From NCBI GenBank assembly GCA_030039135.1, contig JASHQN010000081.1, positions 1 through 19,081 on the forward strand: 19,081 nt of DNA, written 5' to 3'. A model generated the notes under the pieces. That model saw nothing but the letters and a program-made list of their open reading frames with translations, made no database searches and was not told where the DNA came from. This DNA is from Thermoplasmata archaeon. GTDB lineage: Archaea > Thermoplasmatota > Thermoplasmata > Lutacidiplasmatales > UBA184. Positions within the stretch are counted from its first letter, which is position 1. The number at the start of each line of letters is the position of its first letter. Positions 15,041-19,081 of the stretch are shown piece after piece. The position numbers and the translations under genes were made by a program.

Positions 15041-15081
15041 GAGGGACTCGAACCAACAGTAATCGCCCTACGGTGGCTCCT
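15041..15081 (+). repeat. tRNA-derived bipartite repeat, copy C
   Basis: The left arm GAGGGACTCGAACC differs from copy B at one of 14 bases and is the reverse complement of a tRNA T arm. The right part keeps ATCGC and GTGGCT at the positions found in copy B, with changes between them. It lies 40 bp before the start codon of the YcaQ-like gene. Confidence 0.5.
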
Positions 15082-15121
15082 CATCAAGCCCCGGACCATT
15101 GGCGTAGCGCACGGATTTCCC

Positions 15122-16363
15122 ATGCAAATCTCGAACGAAACCGAGCGGCGCTTTGTGCTCGGCCTGCAGGGTCTCTGGCCCGGGCGCCGATGGAGCGGTG
15201 TTCAGGGGATTCGCGATGCTCTGGACCAATGTTGCCGTGTTCAGGTGGACCCGCTTGACGTCGTCTGGCGAAATCACGACCTAGTGCTCGCGAGCCGAGT
15301 GGAAGGATATCGACCGGCCGATCTCGATAAAGTGCTCTACGAGGAGCGGGCAGCGTTCGAGCACGGCGGGAACCTGAACATCTACCCGCGAGGGCGGCTT
15401 GCGCTACAGTGGTCCTGGGTCTACCACGAAGGACTTCCCGTTCGATGGGAGAAATGGGGACGAGCGCACGCCGCGACGGTGCGTCGCGTTCGTGCGAAGA
15501 TCGACCGAGGCGGACCTTCCGAGGCCCTCGACTGGGCTCACGGTGAGCCGGTCGAAGATTATCGATCCCGTCGAATCGAGGGGATGGCGCTCCACTACCT
15601 GTGGCGCAGGTTCGACATCATGATCCACCATCGGGAGGGGAACCGGAAGTTCTATGATCGCACCCAACGCCTGTTCGGACCCCTTCCTGCGCCGATTTCG
15701 AGGGAGGAGACCCGGGCCCGGCTCGCACTTGAGACGCTGAGATGGCTGGGGCTGTCCGGGCAAGATGGGATCCAGTTCCTTAGAACTCAGGAGGATGGCC
15801 GGGGTCGCTCTCGCCTCTCGAAGCGGCAGATTCGCGACGGTTTGACGGCGTCGGGACGTCTTACTGAAGTTCTCGTAGAGGGGGATCACGAGCCTTCTGT
15901 GCTCAGAACCGAAGACCTCCCGTTGCTCGAGACCGTTGCTCAAGGAGGAGTGCCGGAGCCGTGGCGGCCGCTGACGCCCGAGCGCGAGGCAGTGTTCCTG
16001 GCTCCGCTGGACATCACCTCGAGCCACGGCCGTTCCGAGCGTCTGTTTCGCTTCGAGAACCCGTTCGAGGTCTACAAGCCCGCCGCCAAACGTCGTTGGG
16101 GCTATTACGTGCTGCCGGTGCTGCTCGGGGACCGACTCGTCGGTCGCATTGAGCCGGTTCGGGACAAGGTCACCCACTCCTTGCGAATAAGCCGGGCGTG
16201 GTGGGAGAAGGGCGTGAGGCCGAACGATATCGTCGAGCCAATCGCTCGCGGCCTCGACCGTTTCGCGCGCTACCTCGACGCACCCAACGTTACGTTGGGC
16301 AAGATCGGTTCATCCCAGTTCCGAGACTTGGTGGCGAGGGAACTTCGGCAGCTCTCCCATTGA
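15122..16363 (+). CDS. YcaQ/AlkX-like winged-helix DNA glycosylase
   Basis: This is a 413-residue protein of the HTH_42 (DUF1006) winged-helix family, which includes the interstrand-crosslink glycosylases AlkZ and YcaQ/AlkX. These enzymes excise bulky N7-alkylated purines and unhook crosslinks. The catalytic Q-x-D motif of the YcaQ branch is visible as Gln41-Val-Asp43 in RVQVDPLDVVWRNHDLVL, followed by SRVEGYRPADLDKVLYEERAAFE as in family members. The C-terminal half contains FLAPLDITSSHGRSERLFRFE, the WGYYVLPVLLGDRLVGRIEP strand region and the conserved aromatic and Arg pattern. The length is typical. The ATG at 15122 is the first start and fits the family N-terminus. It stands alone between two repeat copies in the accessory region, so a horizontally acquired resistance role is a reasonable inference. 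Confidence 0.85.
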   Translation: MQISNETERRFVLGLQGLWPGRRWSGVQGIRDALDQCCRVQVDPLDVVWRNHDLVLASRVEGYRPADLDKVLYEERAAFEHGGNLNIYPRGRLALQWSWVYHEGLPVRWEKWGRAHAATVRRVRAKIDRGGPSEALDWAHGEPVEDYRSRRIEGMALHYLWRRFDIMIHHREGNRKFYDRTQRLFGPLPAPISREETRARLALETLRWLGLSGQDGIQFLRTQEDGRGRSRLSKRQIRDGLTASGRLTEVLVEGDHEPSVLRTEDLPLLETVAQGGVPEPWRPLTPEREAVFLAPLDITSSHGRSERLFRFENPFEVYKPAAKRRWGYYVLPVLLGDRLVGRIEPVRDKVTHSLRISRAWWEKGVRPNDIVEPIARGLDRFARYLDAPNVTLGKIGSSQFRDLVARELRQLSH

Positions 16364-16451
16364 CCTTAGATGCACTCCTACCGTAGACCCTTCGCACGAG
16401 ACACGGTCCGCAGATTTCCCGGCGAACGGAGTCATTCTCCGACGCCGTTCT

Positions 16452-16493
16452 GAGGGACTTGAACCCTTCGTTCCGATCGCTCCAGTGGCTGCT
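16452..16493 (+). repeat. tRNA-derived bipartite repeat, copy B
   Basis: The left arm GAGGGACTTGAACCC is an exact 15-bp reverse complement of the T arm of tRNA-Thr (11147-11161). After TTC, the right arm GTTCCGATCGCTCCAGTGGC and TG runs forward; its last 12 bases, CTCCAGTGGCTG, are identical to 11160-11171 at the 3' end of tRNA-Thr. It is the clearest copy and the candidate far end of the accessory region. Confidence 0.7.
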
Positions 16494-16510
16494 TTTCCAT
16501 CTGAGCCCAA

Positions 16511-16933
16511 CTAGCGGTTTCTCTCCCAACGGGAGAATAAGCTGGTCCCGACGGCAAAGAACGCTGCCGAGACCGCGAGGAGCACCGCGAGGTCGACCCA
16601 CGGCGCGTAGAGCCGGAAAGTTCCGTAGACCGACGTGCCGCTGAACGCGGCGCCCCGCATCAGATCGACAAGGTACGTGGCGGGCATGATGCGAACCAGC
16701 GCCCCAAGCCAAGCGTTCGAGTGTCTGATGGGGATGATGGCTCCCGAGAGGAACATCGGGGGGAACATCCCCATGATCACGCTTTGGTCGACAGCCTTGG
16801 GGCTGGTTGCGAAAATGCCGGCGAGCAGGACACCCATCGTGCCGACCACAGAGCGGATCCCAGCGTCGGTGAACCCCCCCCGTATCCCCGGCGCGAGGTC
16901 AGCCGCAGTTATCATTCCCGCTTGCTCCGACAA
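16511..16933 (-). pseudogene. 5'-truncated ABC-2 type transporter permease
   Basis: The 140-residue frame carries the C-terminal half of an ABC-2 membrane permease: helix VVGTMGVLLAGIFATSPKAV, the family-typical MFPPMFLSGAIIPIRHSNAW, ALVRIMPATYLVDLMRGAAF, and a last helix (VLLAVSAAFFAVGTSLFSRW) before the usual short basic tail. Such permeases are normally about 250 residues or more, with the first three helices missing here. The first ~25 residues of this frame (from about 16933) do not look like the family. The cut end lies only 15 bp from the start of the EtfBA gene, which suggests that a rearrangement joined the two. No ATPase partner is present. It is unlikely to work as a transporter. 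Confidence 0.7.
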
Positions 16934-16947
16934 ACTCGGGGCTTGGT

Positions 16948-18795
16948 GTGGACTTCGGGATCCTAGTCAAGGCCGTTCCGCGGTCCGAGACGGTGCGTTA
17001 CGATGCGGCCACCCGTCGCATGGTGCGCAGCGGGACCGACCTTGTACTGAATCCATTCGACCAGCGAGCGCTGCGCGTCGCGCTCGAGCTTCGCCGCCCC
17101 GGCGAATCGGTCTCCGTCGTGTCAATGGGTCCCCCCGAGGCCGAGGTCCCTCTGCGCGCGGTTCGCTCCTTGGGGGCAGACCGCGTGCTCCTGCTGAGCG
17201 ATCCCGCGCTCGCAGGCTCTGACATTCTGGCTACGGCGCGGGCTCTCGCGCGGGGACTGCAACGAGTGGGGCACGAGATGGTGCTCGCGGGTAGCCGCTC
17301 GACGGACAGCGAGACCGGCCAGGTCGGTCCCGAGGTCGCAGCGCTGCTCGGCATCCCCGTCCTCACCGGAGCGCGTTCGGTGCAACGGGACCTCACGGGA
17401 AGCGGATTCTCCATCGTCGTCGACACCGCGGTGGGATGGACCTCGTACCACGCGCTCGCCCCGCTCCTGGTCACCGTGGGGGAGAAAATCGGAAAACCTC
17501 TGAAGCCCCCTTCAGAGTACATACCCGCCGCTCCCGGGCACGACGTCGAAAGGCTGAGCGTCGAGGCATTAGGCATCGATCCGGCCCACGTAGGGGATCG
17601 GGGCTCGCCGACCGTCGTCGGTCTCGTCACAGAAGCCGCTCCGCGACGCTCTCCGAGGCTCTTCGCCACGGGCACCGTCGAAGGGCGGGTCCGCGCCGCT
17701 GCGCTCGAGGTGCAGCGTCTTTACTCACGACCGGCCGAGGAATCTCCTCCATACCCGTCCGCATCTGCGTCACTGTCCGACGAGAAGGAAGTCCTCGTGC
17801 TCGTCACCGACCAAGAGGGCGCCATTCAACCCCTCGCCCTCGGCATTCTTTCGGGGCTTCGTCGATCCTTGCCGGGCCACTGGCCTTCGGCGGTTTGGGT
17901 CGGTCGATCACCCGACCCGGCCCCGACATCCCAGATACATCGCGCCGGCGCCGTTCGCGGGTATTTCGTCCGGATCGAAGAGCGTCGCGTGGACTCGCGG
18001 GCGATTGCGCTCGCCGTCCATTCGGTACTCGAAGTCCGGCCCCGGGCCAGTGCGCTGGTGTTCCTGTCCGACCCTCTCGGACGGGAGGTCGCGGGCCAGA
18101 TTGCCGCCTCGCGGGGCCTGGGGCTGATCGCCGACGCCGTTAGCGTCGCTCCCGACCCCGATCACGGGACCGTCTGGTCGAAACCATCGTTCGGAGGTCG
18201 CACCCTCGCCCAGATCTACTGCCGGACCCGTCCGGTGGTTGGCACGGTCCGGCCCGGGACCTTCGGGCGAATTTCGGAATTCGCGCCGACCAGGGACCTC
18301 GCATGGGAGAAGTTCTCCGCTGTGCCACCCCGATCCCCAGTTGAATGGACGGCAGACGGGTGGGAGACCGAAGGGATTGCCGAGCTCAGCGGACGGGACG
18401 TGGTCGTCGCGGTGGGCATGGGAGTGGCAGGGCCCGAAGGGGTTGCCCGAGTGCGAGCCTCGGTAGCACGCTGGGGCGCAGGGGTCGTGGCAACTCGGCG
18501 GGTGGTCGATATGGGATGGATGCCGCCGCAGCTCCAGGTCGGGCTCACCGGCTGTTCCCTCACACCCCGTCTGGCCGTCCTCCTCGGAGTCTCCGGCTCT
18601 GCGAATCACATGTACGGCTGGGCCTGCGCTCCGACGCTCCTCGCCGTAAACCAGGACCCAAAGGCCCCGGTCTTCCGGGACGTGGACGTGGGGATTGTCG
18701 GGTCCGTCGAAGAGGTGCTTCCTCCACTTGTCGAGGCTCTGGCCCCTATCCTGACGCCGTCGTCAACGCGCCCGGTCCGCCAACCGGATCCATAG
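16948..18795 (+). CDS. Fused electron-transfer flavoprotein (EtfB-EtfA in one chain)
   Basis: ETF carries electrons from acyl-CoA and other flavin dehydrogenases to the quinone pool or to bifurcating partners. This 615-residue chain joins both subunits. Residues 1 to about 255 are EtfB: ILVKAVP at the start, NPFDQRALRVALEL, and the nucleotide-binding STDSETGQVGPEVAALLG near 118-135 (EtfB normally reads DGDTGQVGP). From about 275 on it is EtfA, ending with the FAD domain: VVAVGMGVAGPEG near 485, VVDMGWMPPQLQVGLTG near 520-534, GVSGSANHMYG, and LAVNQDPKAPVF, matching the INKDPEAPIF motif of EtfA. The GTG at 16948 gives the expected N-terminus. Fused ETF is known in some archaea. No ETF dehydrogenase or acyl-CoA dehydrogenase is in the window. 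The upstream region is the truncated permease. Confidence 0.92.
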   Translation: MDFGILVKAVPRSETVRYDAATRRMVRSGTDLVLNPFDQRALRVALELRRPGESVSVVSMGPPEAEVPLRAVRSLGADRVLLLSDPALAGSDILATARALARGLQRVGHEMVLAGSRSTDSETGQVGPEVAALLGIPVLTGARSVQRDLTGSGFSIVVDTAVGWTSYHALAPLLVTVGEKIGKPLKPPSEYIPAAPGHDVERLSVEALGIDPAHVGDRGSPTVVGLVTEAAPRRSPRLFATGTVEGRVRAAALEVQRLYSRPAEESPPYPSASASLSDEKEVLVLVTDQEGAIQPLALGILSGLRRSLPGHWPSAVWVGRSPDPAPTSQIHRAGAVRGYFVRIEERRVDSRAIALAVHSVLEVRPRASALVFLSDPLGREVAGQIAASRGLGLIADAVSVAPDPDHGTVWSKPSFGGRTLAQIYCRTRPVVGTVRPGTFGRISEFAPTRDLAWEKFSAVPPRSPVEWTADGWETEGIAELSGRDVVVAVGMGVAGPEGVARVRASVARWGAGVVATRRVVDMGWMPPQLQVGLTGCSLTPRLAVLLGVSGSANHMYGWACAPTLLAVNQDPKAPVFRDVDVGIVGSVEEVLPPLVEALAPILTPSSTRPVRQPDP

Positions 18796-18989
18796 CTAGA
18801 CCGCGGCCGCTCCAGCGGTTCCGTGTAACCGTCGGCCCGCGAGAGCCCGTCGCTTCGAATGTTCCCCGAGCGAGGGGCGTCGGGCATCGTGGCAACGACT
18901 TGGCGGTCGGCCGGGAGGTGGGCCCCCGCGAGCCGGCCTCCCCAAGCTTCTCCGGGGCGAGCGGGGCGGGGGACGGAACCTACCCGCGG

Positions 18990-18996
18990 CCTTAAC
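18990..18996 (+). promoter_or_regulatory. TATA-like box for the cyclase gene
   Basis: CCTTAAC lies about 26 bp before the GTG at 19020, the spacing of a leaderless archaeal transcript. The preceding spacer (18796-18989) contains nothing else I can assign. Confidence 0.45.
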
Positions 18997-19019
18997 CCTC
19001 GAAGGGCCATCTTGGGTCC

Positions 19020-19081
19020 GTGCCATCGACCCGACGCCTCGCCGCGATCATGTTCACCGACCTCGTTGGCTTTACGAGGCT
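19020..19081 (+). CDS. Class III adenylate/guanylate cyclase domain protein (5' end only)
   Basis: Only the first 20 codons are in the window. From the GTG at 19020 the frame reads VPSTRRLAAIMFTDLVGFTR, the hallmark start of class III nucleotidyl cyclase catalytic domains. FTD holds the first metal-binding Asp, and GFT follows the metal-binding loop. Such proteins make cAMP or cGMP, and many carry C-terminal AAA/TPR or other domains, which cannot be seen here. The start is supported by a TATA-like box 26 bp upstream. A decayed copy of the same N-terminus lies in the accessory region at 14544-14898. Confidence 0.8.
   Translation, partial: MPSTRRLAAIMFTDLVGFTR

Larger units (their letters stand above)
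14425..15121. other. Mostly non-coding stretch with a cyclase remnant and repeat copy C
   Basis: No intact gene is present. The minus strand holds the class III cyclase N-terminal remnant (14544-14898) and the plus strand holds the tRNA-related repeat at 15041-15081. The rest, including 14425-14543 and 14899-15040, shows nothing I can assign. Confidence 0.5.
11170..16493. mobile_element. Putative accessory island integrated at tRNA-Thr
   Basis: The block runs from the end of tRNA-Thr to the last tRNA-3'-like repeat. Codon use becomes less GC-extreme than to the left, coding density falls, and most of the broken genes of the window lie here. Inside it, copies of a bipartite tRNA-derived repeat separate short modules of one or two genes. 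Tyrosine-recombinase elements of archaea typically insert into tRNA 3' ends and leave a copy of that end at the far side. No integrase, transposase or replication gene is visible, so this would be a remnant, a non-autonomous element or a stack of them. The right boundary is uncertain. Confidence 0.45.

Noticed and set aside
15034..15110. Possible complete minus-strand tRNA at repeat copy C
   Set aside because: The T loop is good, but the T stem pairs at only three of five positions and no matching 5' acceptor strand or anticodon arm is found.
11170..16493. Integron with attC sites
   Set aside because: The repeats lack the GTTRRRY/RYYYAAC cores and no integron integrase is present. The tRNA resemblance gives a better explanation.
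16452..16540. Possible minus-strand tRNA at repeat copy B
   Set aside because: The T arm pairs at four of five positions, but the D and anticodon arms cannot be formed and the upstream half is permease coding sequence.
1..19081. CRISPR array, insertion sequence or rRNA gene
   Set aside because: No regularly spaced identical repeats, no transposase frame with terminal inverted repeats and no rRNA-like sequence were seen.

Overview
The window comes from a high-GC archaeon, most likely of the Thermoplasmata/Thermoplasmatota type (inferred from gene content, not from any search). The archaeal markers are a 20S proteasome alpha subunit, a membrane-anchored LonB-type protease, an archaeal-type NMN adenylyltransferase, a tRNA-Thr ending in discriminator U with no encoded CCA, and several TATA-like boxes about 25-30 bp before start codons, as expected for leaderless or short-leader archaeal promoters.

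Left part (1-11069) is compact and housekeeping, with very high GC at third codon positions and many ATGA/GTGA overlaps. It holds the 3' part of uvrA coupled to uvrC (bacterial-type excision repair), then a convergent minus-strand block (DinB-like protein, proteasome alpha subunit, a small unannotated ORF). A divergent radical SAM gene follows, then a minus-strand pair (a FolD-like enzyme coupled to a small Cys-rich protein). Divergent from folD is a plus-strand operon: lonB, a small Cys4 protein, nadM, and a Cys/Met-metabolism PLP enzyme. The folD/lonB intergenic region carries a 20-bp direct repeat between two opposed TATA boxes.

Middle part (11097-16500) begins at tRNA-Thr(CGT) and looks like an accessory island. 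Codon use is less extreme, genes are separated by long spacers, and much of it is broken: a frameshifted ATP-cone-like remnant, a frameshifted P-loop kinase, a class III cyclase N-terminal remnant with a lost catalytic Asp, and a 5'-truncated ABC-2 permease. Intact genes are a DUF1801 protein, a 12-TM membrane protein of unknown function and a YcaQ/AlkX-like DNA glycosylase. Between them lie at least three copies of a ~40-bp bipartite repeat. Its left arm is the reverse complement of a tRNA T-arm and its right arm resembles the 3' end of the adjacent tRNA-Thr. I see this as the most unusual feature of the window: single-gene modules separated by tRNA-derived, probably recombinational, sites, with no integrase visible here.

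Right part (16948-19081) holds a fused electron-transfer flavoprotein (EtfB-EtfA in one chain) and, at the very edge, the first codons of an intact class III nucleotidyl cyclase, related to the decayed remnant in the island.

All identifications rest on reading motifs in the translated sequence. No database search was possible.
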